Assembly: GCF_900103825.1 (NCBI RefSeq)
Contig: NZ_FNIF01000002.1
Location: 577,566-641,565 of the forward strand
Reading direction: 5' to 3'
DNA from: Paenibacillus sp. yr247
GTDB taxonomy: Bacteria; Bacillota; Bacilli; Paenibacillales; NBRC-103111
DNA: 64,000 bases
The notes below the pieces were generated by a model, which was not told the origin of the DNA, ran no database searches, and worked only from the letters and a program-made list of their open reading frames with translations. The translations under genes were made by a program, and so were the position numbers. The number at the start of each line of letters is the position of its first letter. Within the stretch, counting starts at the first letter, position 1. Below are positions 47,069 through 55,626 of the stretch, one piece after another.

Positions 47069-49015
47069 ATGCTATTACAGGTTTCTAACATTTCCAAAAG
47101 CTATGGGGTACGTTCCGTACTCTCCAATATAACGCTTCAAATCGAAGACAGGGAACGGATTGGTTTAGTTGGCGTGAATGGTGCCGGTAAATCGACTCTG
47201 CTCCAAATCATTGCTGGTGAAATGTCCTATGACAGCGGCGATTTATTCAAGGCGAAAGAAACGAAAATTGGCTATTTGAAGCAAAATAGCGGATTGAACA
47301 CGGACAAATCTATCTGGAACGAGCTGCTGAGCGTGTTTAGTTCATTGCTGGAGACGGAGAGAGAACTGCGTGAGCTCGAAGCGCTGATGGCAGACCCGGA
47401 TCTGATCTCGGACGAAAAAAAGTATGAAACCACGATGAATCGGTACGCTCAGCGTTCCGAATGGTTCCGCGAACATGGCGGCTACGAAATTGAAGCGAAA
47501 ATTCGCGGCATTCTGCACGGGATGGGCTTCAGTCAGTTTTCTCCGGATACTCTGGTCCAAACGCTTAGCGGCGGTCAGAAAACAAGGCTTGCCCTTGCCA
47601 AAATGCTGCTCGAAGAACCCGATCTGCTCATGCTCGATGAGCCGACGAACCATTTGGACATTCCGACGCTTACTTGGCTGGAAGGGTATTTGCGAGGTTA
47701 TCCGGGTGCTATTCTGGTCGTCTCTCATGACCGGTTTTTCCTAGATGCGTTGGTGACTTCCATTTATGAAATTGAGCGAAATGCGTCCAAACGGTATACC
47801 GGGAACTATTCCAGATTCATCGAGATTAAAGAAGCTAATTATGAGATTGAAATGAAGCAGTTCGAGAAGCAGCAGGATGAAATTGCGAAGCTGGAGGATT
47901 TTGTGCAGCGCAACATAGTGCGTGCTTCTACGACGAAGAGAGCACAGAGCCGCCGCAAGCAGCTGGAGAAAATGGATCGACTCGATAAGCCGATGGGGGA
48001 TTTGAAACGGGCCTCGTTTTCTTTTGAAATCGAGCAAACTTCCGGGAAGGAAGTACTGCAGGTCGATCGTTTGGCACTTTCCTATGATGGGAAGAACAGG
48101 CTATTGGATGGCGTCTCCTTCCAGCTGCGTCGTTCGGAAACCGCTGCACTCATTGGACCCAACGGTGTGGGTAAATCTACTTTGCTGAAAACATTAATTG
48201 GGCAGCACAAACAAGATGCAGGCACCTTCAAATGGGGCACCGGCGTCACGATTGGCTATTACGATCAGGAGCAAACGGGGCTGATCCCTTCCAACAGTGT
48301 GTTGGAGGAAGTGTGGAACACATATCCGCATCTGGAAGAGGCCCGAATTCGGACCGTGCTGGGGAGCTTTCTTTTTAGCGGCGAAGATGTGTTCAAGAAA
48401 GTAGCTGCCTTAAGCGGCGGAGAAAAAGCGCGCGTAGCTTTAGCCAAGCTGATGCTGCAAAAAGCCAATGTGTTGATCCTTGATGAGCCTACCAACCATC
48501 TGGATTTATACAGTAAAGAGGTTTTGGAATCGGCATTGATGGATTACGAGGGCACCCTCCTCTTCATCTCCCATGACCGTTATTTCCTCAACAAAATGGC
48601 GGAAAGCATGCTGGATCTGCAGAAGAGCGGTCTCACAAGCTATCTCGGCAACTACGATGATTACCTCGAGAAAAAGGCCGAGCTTGCCGAGATGGAGACG
48701 AAACGTCTGACCAAAGAAGCCGAGAAAAAAGCTGCCAGTGGCAGCAATGCTGGCAAAATTGAACCCGCGAGCGGCGGCGGGTATGAAGCGGACAAGCTGG
48801 CAAAACGCGAAGAACGCAGCCGCCAGCGCAAGCTAGAGCAGCTCGAGCTTGACATTGCTCGGCTGGAAGAAGAAGTATCCGTCTTGGAGGCGGAGCTTGC
48901 TGATCCGGCTGTGTACAACAACTATGTGCTCGTTCAAGAAAAGACAGCTGCGGTTGATCAGCGGAAGAGTTCGCTCGCTGCTTGTTATGAGGAGTGGGAG
49001 ACGCTCCTAGCATAG
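47069..49015 (+). CDS. ABC-F family ATPase
   Basis: 648 residues with two ATPase modules: Walker A GVNGAGKSTLLQII and GPNGVGKSTLLKTL, signatures LSGGQKTRLALAKMLLEEPD and LSGGEKARVALAKLMLQKAN, and Walker B LLMLDEPTNHLD and VLILDEPTNHLD. The linker DEIAKLEDFVQRNIVRASTT is the ABC-F P-site tRNA interaction motif region. No membrane segments; the C-terminal ~90 residues are a charged coiled coil. ABC-F proteins act on the ribosome (YfmR/Uup group or antibiotic-resistance types); the long C-terminal coiled coil favours a Uup/YdiF-like housekeeping role. ATG follows GGAGGC. Confidence 0.95.
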   Translation: MLLQVSNISKSYGVRSVLSNITLQIEDRERIGLVGVNGAGKSTLLQIIAGEMSYDSGDLFKAKETKIGYLKQNSGLNTDKSIWNELLSVFSSLLETERELRELEALMADPDLISDEKKYETTMNRYAQRSEWFREHGGYEIEAKIRGILHGMGFSQFSPDTLVQTLSGGQKTRLALAKMLLEEPDLLMLDEPTNHLDIPTLTWLEGYLRGYPGAILVVSHDRFFLDALVTSIYEIERNASKRYTGNYSRFIEIKEANYEIEMKQFEKQQDEIAKLEDFVQRNIVRASTTKRAQSRRKQLEKMDRLDKPMGDLKRASFSFEIEQTSGKEVLQVDRLALSYDGKNRLLDGVSFQLRRSETAALIGPNGVGKSTLLKTLIGQHKQDAGTFKWGTGVTIGYYDQEQTGLIPSNSVLEEVWNTYPHLEEARIRTVLGSFLFSGEDVFKKVAALSGGEKARVALAKLMLQKANVLILDEPTNHLDLYSKEVLESALMDYEGTLLFISHDRYFLNKMAESMLDLQKSGLTSYLGNYDDYLEKKAELAEMETKRLTKEAEKKAASGSNAGKIEPASGGGYEADKLAKREERSRQRKLEQLELDIARLEEEVSVLEAELADPAVYNNYVLVQEKTAAVDQRKSSLAACYEEWETLLA

Positions 49016-49019
49016 CTTC

Positions 49020-49270
49020 GAACAAACTTTCATTGTAGAATGTGCAATAGAAATGATCATTATCCCTACAATTAAGACTTTACATTGCAGAAGATACAAT
49101 CAAATTGTCTTTGAACAGCCTTAGAGTCTGGCTATTGCAAGTAACATTGTACGAAATACATTAGAACGACAAAACAAAGACGACAAATTAAAAACTATTG
49201 TACAATCTGCAATAGAAATAGCAACTCACCTGCAGTCGGCATTCGCAATATAGGCATTGACATGGGTCCG
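49020..49270. repeat. intergenic repeat module with TGCAATAGAAAT motif
   Basis: Two direct copies, TTGTAGAATGTGCAATAGAA (49033) and TTGTACAATCTGCAATAGAA (49199), with inverse-like copies near 49084 and 49134. Copies are ~50 bases apart. No coding potential seen. Located between the ABC-F gene and the terminator at 49281. Confidence 0.6.
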
Positions 49271-49280
49271 TACAAGCAGC

Positions 49281-49318
49281 AAAAAAGTTTGGTTGAAAAT
49301 TCAACCAAACTTTTTTGG
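49281..49318. terminator. bidirectional terminator
   Basis: AAAAAAGTTTGGTTGA and TCAACCAAACTTTTTT form a perfect stem around a short loop, between the ABC-F gene and the glpX pseudogene. Confidence 0.88.
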
Positions 49319-49321
49319 CAT

Positions 49322-50207
49322 CTACAGCACTCCAGTCAGACATAGTTTAGAAACGGTTTTATTGGGCAAGAAGTGACTTGTCCGGATATGGCGAATCGTT
49401 TTTGTTTTTGCCCGCATGACGATAGATTGCGTTTCGGCACGATTTACTGGTAAAAAAAGCACCCCGCCTAAAAAATCACCAGGTGTTATGCCCGTTGCCG
49501 CAAAAATGACATCACCGTCCCCTACCATGTCTTCCATCGTTAAGATCTTAAACGGATCCTGCAGTCCCATTTGCCGGCAGCGCTGCTCTTCTTCCGGGGA
49601 AGATGGCATTAATCGGCCTTGTATTTCACCGCCTAGACATGATAATGCTGCTGCGGCAAGCACTCCCTCCGGGGCCCCCCGAAGCCCATATATAGATCAA
49701 CACCTGACTCTTGAAAGGCCGCTGCCATAGCTCCGGCAACGTCACCGTCACTGAGATGTTTAATACGCACCCCGACGGTACGAAGCGTTTCTATATGTGT
49801 GGCATGTCTTTCCCGATCCAAAATGGAAACCGTTAAATCCGATATTGATTTATTTAAAAAAAGGCCAGTTTCTCCATATAGATATCCGGAGCATGCAGCA
49901 AATTCCCCTTGCTCGCAACCGCAACAACAGCCAGTGCGTTGTTGTTTCCCTTCGCTACTAGCTCCGTTCCTTCCAAGGGATCGACTGCGATGTCAACCTC
50001 CGGGCCACCCTGATTACCTACCTGCTCCCCAATATATAACATAGGAGCATCGTCCATCTCTCCTTCTCCGATGACAACTGTGCCTTTGATAGACACGGAG
50101 TCGAACATAGCCCTCATTGCCGATGTAGCCGCCTCGTCCGCATGATGCTTATCGCCTCGTCCCATCCACCTGGAAGCTGCCAATGCGGCAAGTTCCGTAA
50201 CCCTCAC
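49322..50207 (-). pseudogene. glpX: class II fructose-1,6-bisphosphatase, frameshifted and internally deleted
   Basis: N-terminal piece (49854-50207): [38 protein letters not shown] and [20 protein letters not shown], the metal-binding GlpX motifs, ending at YMEKLAFF. About 30 residues of the family are missing there, then SISDLTVSILDRERHATHIE and SDGDVAGAMAAAFQESGVDL follow in another frame. A one-base loss in a G run (near 49679) shifts the frame again, and GVLAAAALSCLGGEIQGRLM, IFAATGITPGDFLGG and TQSIVMRAK complete it. The gene is dead; another FBPase is expected elsewhere. Confidence 0.87.
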
Positions 50208-50299
50208 GATTTCTAATGCCAGTTCTCTTTCGATGTAGAAACCCTCCTAAAATAATTAAACTGAGATGCAAAATAACCCAAAAGACATAAAAGATTCAT

Positions 50300-51439
50300 T
50301 TAAGTAGTTTCGAGCCCTGCAGCCGCAGTAGCAGCATCGGTACAGCGACGAAGATGATCATCGTTGCTGCTGCCACAATTTAGCAGCGTACTTGTAAAAT
50401 CTTGCGCCGTGACCATGCCCTGCCTGAGAGTAGATTCCGAAACCAATATTTCTCCTCTACTGTCAGTTGTATAATGAAGGATTGGTGATAAGTAGGCTTT
50501 GGCACTAGCTGCTTCACCATTCACTTCAGGAGAAAAGATCCATAAGCTTTCCACTTCCGTCATTCCTGACATAAGCTGTCCCAGCCACTGATCCATGTCC
50601 CTCAAAACTTGCCTCTTCAACGCACTGAACCGCTCTGTACTGTAATGCTCTTTATCGTTGTAAAGTCTGTATAAATCACCTAATTCGAATAGTGTAATGC
50701 CCGGCAGCATCTTTTTATCCGATAAGGAACGCAATTGTGCATAATTGGTGCGCATACCGTAGGGTCTATCCACAGCTGCAGTTATTACTTCATCTCCGAG
50801 AGCCCCCTTATCCACAAAGCCGCCTGAATCCATCAGCATGAGCGGACTGTAGCGACGTAATTTCTTTTCGTCTAGGCCCGTTCCCATCCCCAAATCACTG
50901 CTCCCAAACACAGAGCGAAGAACGCCGTGTTCCTTCAACAAATCCCCTAAGACCCCTGTACCATAAGCTTGCTCTTCATTAGCCCGCTCTAGCATCTCAA
51001 TGCCGGGCACAAGCAGTGAATCCGCCTCAACCGTTTCTCCCGGGCTGCGGCCTGTATAACGATTCATAAGTTCTGACATGCGAATGCCCTGCCAAGTATC
51101 CTTTGCTGCAAAAGCCTGCACTTCTGCGATTCCAATGGAAGGTGCACCTGAGCCCAAAGAGACATAAACATCTCGCATCGAGCGATTCAATGTGCGAATA
51201 TTCATAGCGCCAACCGCACCCAACTCAGTAAGCCGCCGAAAATGGGGAAGCTCTGCCAATTGCTCTGATCGCAGCTCTAAAAACGAGAGAGCCGGTATCG
51301 AAACTACCGTTACCAGCTTGGGTTTTACTGCGTAGTTGATGATTTGATCATTTTGAACTTCCATCCCCCCCGCGCTTGTGGACAACTCCAACAATAAAGT
51401 AAAGATACCCACAATACAGGCTGCTTTTCTTAGCTTCAT
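50300..51439 (-). CDS. exported hypothetical protein, probably a truncated alkaline-phosphatase-fold membrane protein
   Basis: 379 residues. A signal or anchor helix at 5-25 (AACIVGIFTLLLELSTSAGG), then VVSIPALSFLELRSEQLAEL and LGSGAPSIGIAEVQAFAAKD, and later LMLMDSGGFVDKGALGDEVI. These suggest a degenerate sulfatase/alkaline-phosphatase-like domain like that in large Paenibacillus membrane proteins. The frame ends in an odd low-complexity tail (DDHLRRCTDAATAAAGLETT), and the expected C-terminal membrane part is missing, so the gene may be frameshifted. I am not sure of the family. Confidence 0.55.
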   Translation of the reverse strand: MKLRKAACIVGIFTLLLELSTSAGGMEVQNDQIINYAVKPKLVTVVSIPALSFLELRSEQLAELPHFRRLTELGAVGAMNIRTLNRSMRDVYVSLGSGAPSIGIAEVQAFAAKDTWQGIRMSELMNRYTGRSPGETVEADSLLVPGIEMLERANEEQAYGTGVLGDLLKEHGVLRSVFGSSDLGMGTGLDEKKLRRYSPLMLMDSGGFVDKGALGDEVITAAVDRPYGMRTNYAQLRSLSDKKMLPGITLFELGDLYRLYNDKEHYSTERFSALKRQVLRDMDQWLGQLMSGMTEVESLWIFSPEVNGEAASAKAYLSPILHYTTDSRGEILVSESTLRQGMVTAQDFTSTLLNCGSSNDDHLRRCTDAATAAAGLETT

Positions 51440-51479
51440 GGGTATTCCCCCACTGTTTTTGCTGTTAGCATTTTCATCA

Positions 51480-51775
51480 TATTAATAAAACTATCCACTG
51501 CCGGATTGTTCCGATAATTTAAACTGCGTTGTTTGTTATCTATATTTCTTATCCACAACGTTATCCACAAAAAAAGAGAGGCAAAACCCGCCTCTCTTTG
51601 CGCTTTTTATTCTTTTTCCACAAATTTATCCACAGTATCCACAAAAACTTTTAAAAAAGTTATTCTTTCCTTTGACCATTTGAAACCGCTGATTCCATTG
51701 GGCTTTCTCTAGTTATGCACATTGTACACAGGGTATGTGTATAACTTTGCTCACAAGCTGTGTATATATCTAAGT
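51480..51775. promoter_or_regulatory. DnaA-box cluster
   Basis: Three perfect TTATCCACA boxes at 51549, 51561 and 51626, and one-mismatch boxes TTTTCCACA (51614), GTATCCACA (51635), TTATGCACA (51713) and the inverse TGTGTATAA (51736). All lie within ~200 bases of otherwise gene-free sequence between two convergently placed minus-strand genes. The density is far above chance for a 9-mer. Confidence 0.82.
51572..51601 (-). terminator. terminator of leuA
   Basis: AAAGAGAGGC and GCCTCTCTTT pair around a short loop, followed on the minus strand by a T tract; it lies between the DnaA boxes, 200 bases past the leuA stop. Confidence 0.8.
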
Positions 51776-51805
51776 TTTCTCACAATTTGTTTTGTTTTGA
51801 GCTGT

Positions 51806-53371
51806 TTATGAAGCTGTTGTGGCTTCAGTTGCAGCCGGTGAATGGCTTTGCATCCGAATGGCTTGGTTACAGGCCGAGATAAAAGCCTTCGCCACCGCAA
51901 CAAGCACGTCTTGGTCTATCCCTGTATTTTTGTATGTTTGGCCGCCGACGGAGATAGTGACTTCAGCTTCTCCTGTTGCTTTTTCACCTGTGGATAACGA
52001 ATGCAGCTCCAGGTCGGAGAAATCCACAGCCATCGGAATCGCTTGTCTGAGGCTCTGCACAATCGCTTCGATAGGTCCTTCACCTGTGCCCGAGTATACA
52101 TTTTCGACACCTGTCTGATTGTTCCTAACCGATACGGAGGCGACCCGATTACGGTCACTGCTGGAAACGACTTGCATATGTGTCAGTGTGAATGGCTCCA
52201 TCTGGCCGTCTACAGTAGAACCTACAAGTGCCATAAGCTGGTCGTCGGTCACCATTTTTTGCTCATCCGCTTTTTCTTTGAATCTCGTATACAGGGTGTC
52301 CAGTTCTTCTCCCGTAAGCTCAATGCCAAACTGCCCTACTCGGTGCTTTAGCGCATGACGTCCCGAATGTTTGCCCAGAATGATCATGGACCGTGGAATA
52401 CCCAGCTTTTCCGGATCCATAATTTCGTAGGTGCTGCGGTTTTTGAGCAGACCGTCTTGATGAATACCCGCTTCGTGCTGGAAAGCATTTCGTCCGACAA
52501 TCGGCTTGTTGTAGGCGATTGGGAAGCCCATGATACGGCTGACCATTTTGGATGTATTGAAAATCTCGCTGGACACGATCCCTGTTTCCACACCCATGGT
52601 TTGTTTGCGCGTCTCAATCGCCATCACGAGTTCCTCGAGTGAACAGTTACCTGCGCGTTCCCCTACCCCGTTAACGGTAACCTCTACGTGTGTCACTCCA
52701 GCCGCAATGGCCGCTAGGCTGTTCGCAACGGCAAGACCCAAATCATTGTGGCAATGAGCGCTGTACTCCACGGTATCGCCGCCTCTCACACTTTGGCGTA
52801 CTCTGCGGAACATAGCCCCGTATTCTTCCGGCAGCGCATAGCCTACTGTGTCTGGGATATTCAATATGGTGGCACCCTCTGCAATGACCGCTTCCAGCAC
52901 TTCAAACAGGAATTCGTCCCCTGTCCGGGTTGCATCCATCGGTGAGAATTCAATGCGATCAACGAATTGTTTCGCATAGGCGACCATGGAGCGAGCCATC
53001 TCGACAACTTGCTGACGGGATTTGCGAAGTTGAAAATCCAGATGGATGTCCGACGAGGACAGGAACATGTGAATGCGGCGCGAAGCGGCATCCTGTGTGG
53101 CTTTCACCGCCGAGTCAATATCCGCCTTCATGGCGCGGGCAAAACCGCAAATCTCTACACCCTGCAGTTCACGTGAAATTTGCTGCACCGCATGGAAATC
53201 ACCTGGGCTAGATATCGGGAAGCCCGGTTCGATCGTATCCACGCCCATTTTCGCCAGCTGTCTTGCGATTCGAATCTTCTCCTCCGGATAGAGCGATGCT
53301 CCCGGTGCCTGTTCACCATCTCTTAGTGTTGTATCAAAAATACGAATGCGTCGATTGTTGTTATTTTCCAT
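51806..53371 (-). CDS. leuA: 2-isopropylmalate synthase
   Basis: About 521 residues. The catalytic TIM barrel begins RIRIFDTTLRDGEQAPGASL (DTTLRDGEQ signature), with SAHCHNDLGLAVANSLAAIA (metal-binding His) and VNGVGERAGNCSLEELVMAI. The C-terminal ~140 residues (VVSSSDRNRVASVSVRNNQT onwards) are the leucine-sensing regulatory domain. It condenses acetyl-CoA with 2-oxoisovalerate. The ATG at 53371 follows GAGGAGG. It stands alone here without leuB/C/D and is preceded by two T-box leaders with a leucine codon. Confidence 0.96.
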   Translation of the reverse strand: MENNNNRRIRIFDTTLRDGEQAPGASLYPEEKIRIARQLAKMGVDTIEPGFPISSPGDFHAVQQISRELQGVEICGFARAMKADIDSAVKATQDAASRRIHMFLSSSDIHLDFQLRKSRQQVVEMARSMVAYAKQFVDRIEFSPMDATRTGDEFLFEVLEAVIAEGATILNIPDTVGYALPEEYGAMFRRVRQSVRGGDTVEYSAHCHNDLGLAVANSLAAIAAGVTHVEVTVNGVGERAGNCSLEELVMAIETRKQTMGVETGIVSSEIFNTSKMVSRIMGFPIAYNKPIVGRNAFQHEAGIHQDGLLKNRSTYEIMDPEKLGIPRSMIILGKHSGRHALKHRVGQFGIELTGEELDTLYTRFKEKADEQKMVTDDQLMALVGSTVDGQMEPFTLTHMQVVSSSDRNRVASVSVRNNQTGVENVYSGTGEGPIEAIVQSLRQAIPMAVDFSDLELHSLSTGEKATGEAEVTISVGGQTYKNTGIDQDVLVAVAKAFISACNQAIRMQSHSPAATEATTAS

Positions 53372-53577
53372 GGTTAAAATCCTCCTCAAGTTTGGGGCCA
53401 GACCTGCTGGCCATTTATTTTTACTTATTGGTTGATAATGAGCTTAACGCGTCCGGCTTATCTGCATCTGTCACCGCGCTACTTAGCAATGTTTTTCAGC
53501 GTTACAGAAGTTCGCAGCGTGAGAGAAGGTCAAGTTAGCTGCTTTTTGTTGATTGAGAAGTCACTTTAACAAACAAC

Positions 53578-53860
53578 AAAAAGACCCGTCATCTCCACAT
53601 AAGAGACGACGGGTCTTCACCCAGCGCGGTACCACTCTTGTTGACTCCGAGTTACGGAGCCCACCTCAGACATAGATCAGCAAAGCTGCTGCTGGCTACG
53701 TCACCCGATCACGGAGGTCATCCGTTCATCCCTAACAGCATCTGTCTGCTGATCAGCATGACCGCTTCCAAGCGAGTTCGGGGCATTCACGGTCTGCGTC
53801 GCATCAACCCGCAGCTTTCTGTACCGTACAAGTGAGCCCTTACTACTCTTGTTCATCGCG
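53578..53860 (-). promoter_or_regulatory. leucine T-box riboswitch, proximal copy
   Basis: On the minus strand: stem I with AGTAG and AGAAAGCTGCGGGTTG, specifier GAA-CTC at 53774-53779 (Leu codon CUC at 53774-53776), T-box sequence GAGTGGTACCGCG (53625-53637), and a terminator stem AAGACCCGTCGTCTC/GAGATGACGGGTCTT. Uncharged tRNA-Leu should favour read-through into leuA, which begins about 200 bases on. Confidence 0.93.
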
Positions 53861-53863
53861 TTT

Positions 53864-53892
53864 GTTATATAATCACTACCTGTAACTGTTAA
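53864..53892 (-). promoter_or_regulatory. possible promoter of the proximal T-box
   Basis: Minus strand TTAACA (53887-53892) and TATAAC (53864-53869) with a 17-base spacer. It would let this T-box be transcribed independently of the upstream one. Confidence 0.45.
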
Positions 53893-53924
53893 CGGTTACT
53901 GCCGCTGCCGCTTCCCAGCTTCTC

Positions 53925-54120
53925 AGTAGAACCTGCAAAAAGTACATCAAATTTCATCGATTCTACCCTATTCGGTCCTATTACCTGTATTTTGTACAGT
54001 AAATACCTGACATACATACCCATTTTCGAAAAAATGCTGAAATTTGCTGTATTTTTTGCAGGTCTTTTTCCTAAATGGGCAATTGGGACGAAAAGTGATG
54101 CAGTTTTTACAGGATAGTCG
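53925..54120. repeat. intergenic repeat module, second copy
   Basis: ACCTGCAAAAAGTACA (53931) and TTACCTGTATTTTGTACA (53981) match the pair at 43135 and 43185 with one mismatch each and equal spacing; TTTTTTGCAGGT and GATGCAGTTTTTACAGG follow. It lies between the two T-box leaders. Confidence 0.7.
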
Positions 54121-54182
54121 CTGAGGAGTGAGCAATTAGGAAGAGTTGCGCATCAGATCCCCGCTATTCCAAAATTAACAAC

Positions 54183-54464
54183 CAAAAAAGCCTGCCGTCT
54201 CTATAAAAAGAGACGACAGGCTTGAACCTTCCGCGGTACCACTCTAATTGATCCGAACTGTTACGTTCGAAACCACTCATGTACCTGATCACGGGGGTCA
54301 ACCGTCAAGACCTACTTGGGTGCTGGATCCTTGGCATCCTAATCAGTCTTACCGCTCCCGGGCGAGTTCAGGTCACATTTCGTCTGTGCTTTCACCAAGC
54401 GCACAGCTCTCTGAGCGAAACTGTTGATCCTTACTAATCCCGTTCGTTGCGTTTGAAAGTATTG
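54183..54464 (-). promoter_or_regulatory. leucine T-box riboswitch, distal copy
   Basis: Minus strand: stem I with TAGTAAGG and CAGAGAGCTGTGCGCTTGGT, specifier GAA-CTC (Leu codon CUC at 54364-54366), T-box GAGTGGTACCGCG (54232-54244) and terminator AAGCCTGTCGTCTC/GAGACGGCAGGCTT with T tract. No gene lies between this leader and the proximal one. Confidence 0.93.
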
Positions 54465-54470
54465 ATTGTG

Positions 54471-54499
54471 ATTATAATATGCGATTTTGGCAAAGTCAA
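54471..54499 (-). promoter_or_regulatory. strong sigma-A promoter of the T-box/leuA transcript
   Basis: Minus strand TTGACT (54494-54499) and TATAAT (54471-54476) with exactly 17 bases between them, just beyond the tsaD stop. Confidence 0.88.
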
Positions 54500-54530
54500 T
54501 ACAGTTATCTGAAAATTAGTTTAATTTCTC

Positions 54531-55610
54531 TTACCACTCTTCGAGTTTGAGCTGAGGCTCCGCCTTCAGTTCCATCGAGTCGAACTCCTGCTTGTCCCAC
54601 TTGAGAAATGCGGCTGCGCCAATCATCGCAGCGTTGTCAGTACAAAGGCCCAGCGGCGGCACGAGCAGCGGCACGTTCAGCTGTTCGCAGCGCTCGGCGA
54701 GCCTGCTGCGCAGCCCTTTGTTCGCGGCGACACCGCCCGCGAGCAGCAGCTGCTTCGCGCCGTATTCACGCACGGCGCGACCTGCCTTCTCGACAAGCAC
54801 GTCGATGACGGAGGCTTGAAAGCCTTTAGCAATTTGCGCGATTTGAACGGTCTCGCCGCGCATCTTGCTTTGGTTGACGACGTTCAGCACAGCGGATTTC
54901 AATCCGCTGAAGCTGAAGTCGTAGGAGTCCGCTTCGAGCCACGAGCGCGGCAGCTTGATCTCGGATTCGGCTTCATGTGCAAGCCGATCCACATGAGGTC
55001 CGCCCGGGTAGGGAAGGCCCATTGCCCGGGCAATTTTGTCGTAGGCCTCGCCGGCCGCATCATCGCGCGTACGCCCGATAATGCGGAACTGGCCGGGCCT
55101 TTCCAAAAGAATCAATTCCGTATGCCCGCCTGACACGACGAGTGAAATCAGCGGGTACTCGAGCTCATGAACGAGTTGATTCGCATAAATATGTCCAGCA
55201 ATATGATGGACTCCGATGAGGGGGAGGTCTAAGGCACAAGCCAGCGCTTTGCCTGCGACGACACCTACTAAAAGGGCCCCGATTAGTCCAGGCCCTTCTG
55301 TTACAGCAATCGCGGAAAGCTCCTGCAGCGATACACCCGCTTCTTCGACGGCTTCCTCCAGCATCCATGTGATCGACTCCACATGCTTACGGGAAGCCAC
55401 TTCTGGTACAACACCGCCATACCGTTGATGCGTTTCAATCTGGCTGGAAATCACATTGGAACGAATGATTTTACCATTTTCGACGATAGCTACGGAGGTT
55501 TCGTCACAGCTTGTTTCAATGGCCAGGATGTAGACCGGCTTTGTGAGCTGGGCTTCCTTAGGGTCAGTCAAATCTCTCTGTTGTTCTGCATCTCTAGTCA
55601 CATTTATCAC
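54531..55610 (-). CDS. tsaD: tRNA N6-adenosine threonylcarbamoyltransferase TsaD
   Basis: About 359 residues. ILAIETSCDETSVAIVENG is the Kae1/TsaD start, VEGPGLIGALLVGVVAGKAL is here as VTEGPGLIGALLVGV, GVHHIAGHIYANQL carries the metal-binding His pair, and LLLAGGVAANKGLRSRL the C-terminal signature. It transfers threonylcarbamoyl to A37 of ANN-decoding tRNAs. The first ~25 residues before the conserved part may be overextended; GTG at 55610 or 55601 are the candidate starts. It ends the tsaE-tsaB-rimI-tsaD operon. Confidence 0.96.
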   Translation of the reverse strand: MINVTRDAEQQRDLTDPKEAQLTKPVYILAIETSCDETSVAIVENGKIIRSNVISSQIETHQRYGGVVPEVASRKHVESITWMLEEAVEEAGVSLQELSAIAVTEGPGLIGALLVGVVAGKALACALDLPLIGVHHIAGHIYANQLVHELEYPLISLVVSGGHTELILLERPGQFRIIGRTRDDAAGEAYDKIARAMGLPYPGGPHVDRLAHEAESEIKLPRSWLEADSYDFSFSGLKSAVLNVVNQSKMRGETVQIAQIAKGFQASVIDVLVEKAGRAVREYGAKQLLLAGGVAANKGLRSRLAERCEQLNVPLLVPPLGLCTDNAAMIGAAAFLKWDKQEFDSMELKAEPQLKLEEW

Positions 55611-55626
55611 CTGCTGAAAGCCTCAA

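Noticed and set aside
51480-51775. Chromosomal origin of replication
   Set aside because: DnaA boxes are dense, but dnaA, dnaN, rpmH or gidA are not nearby, and no clear AT-rich unwinding element was identified.
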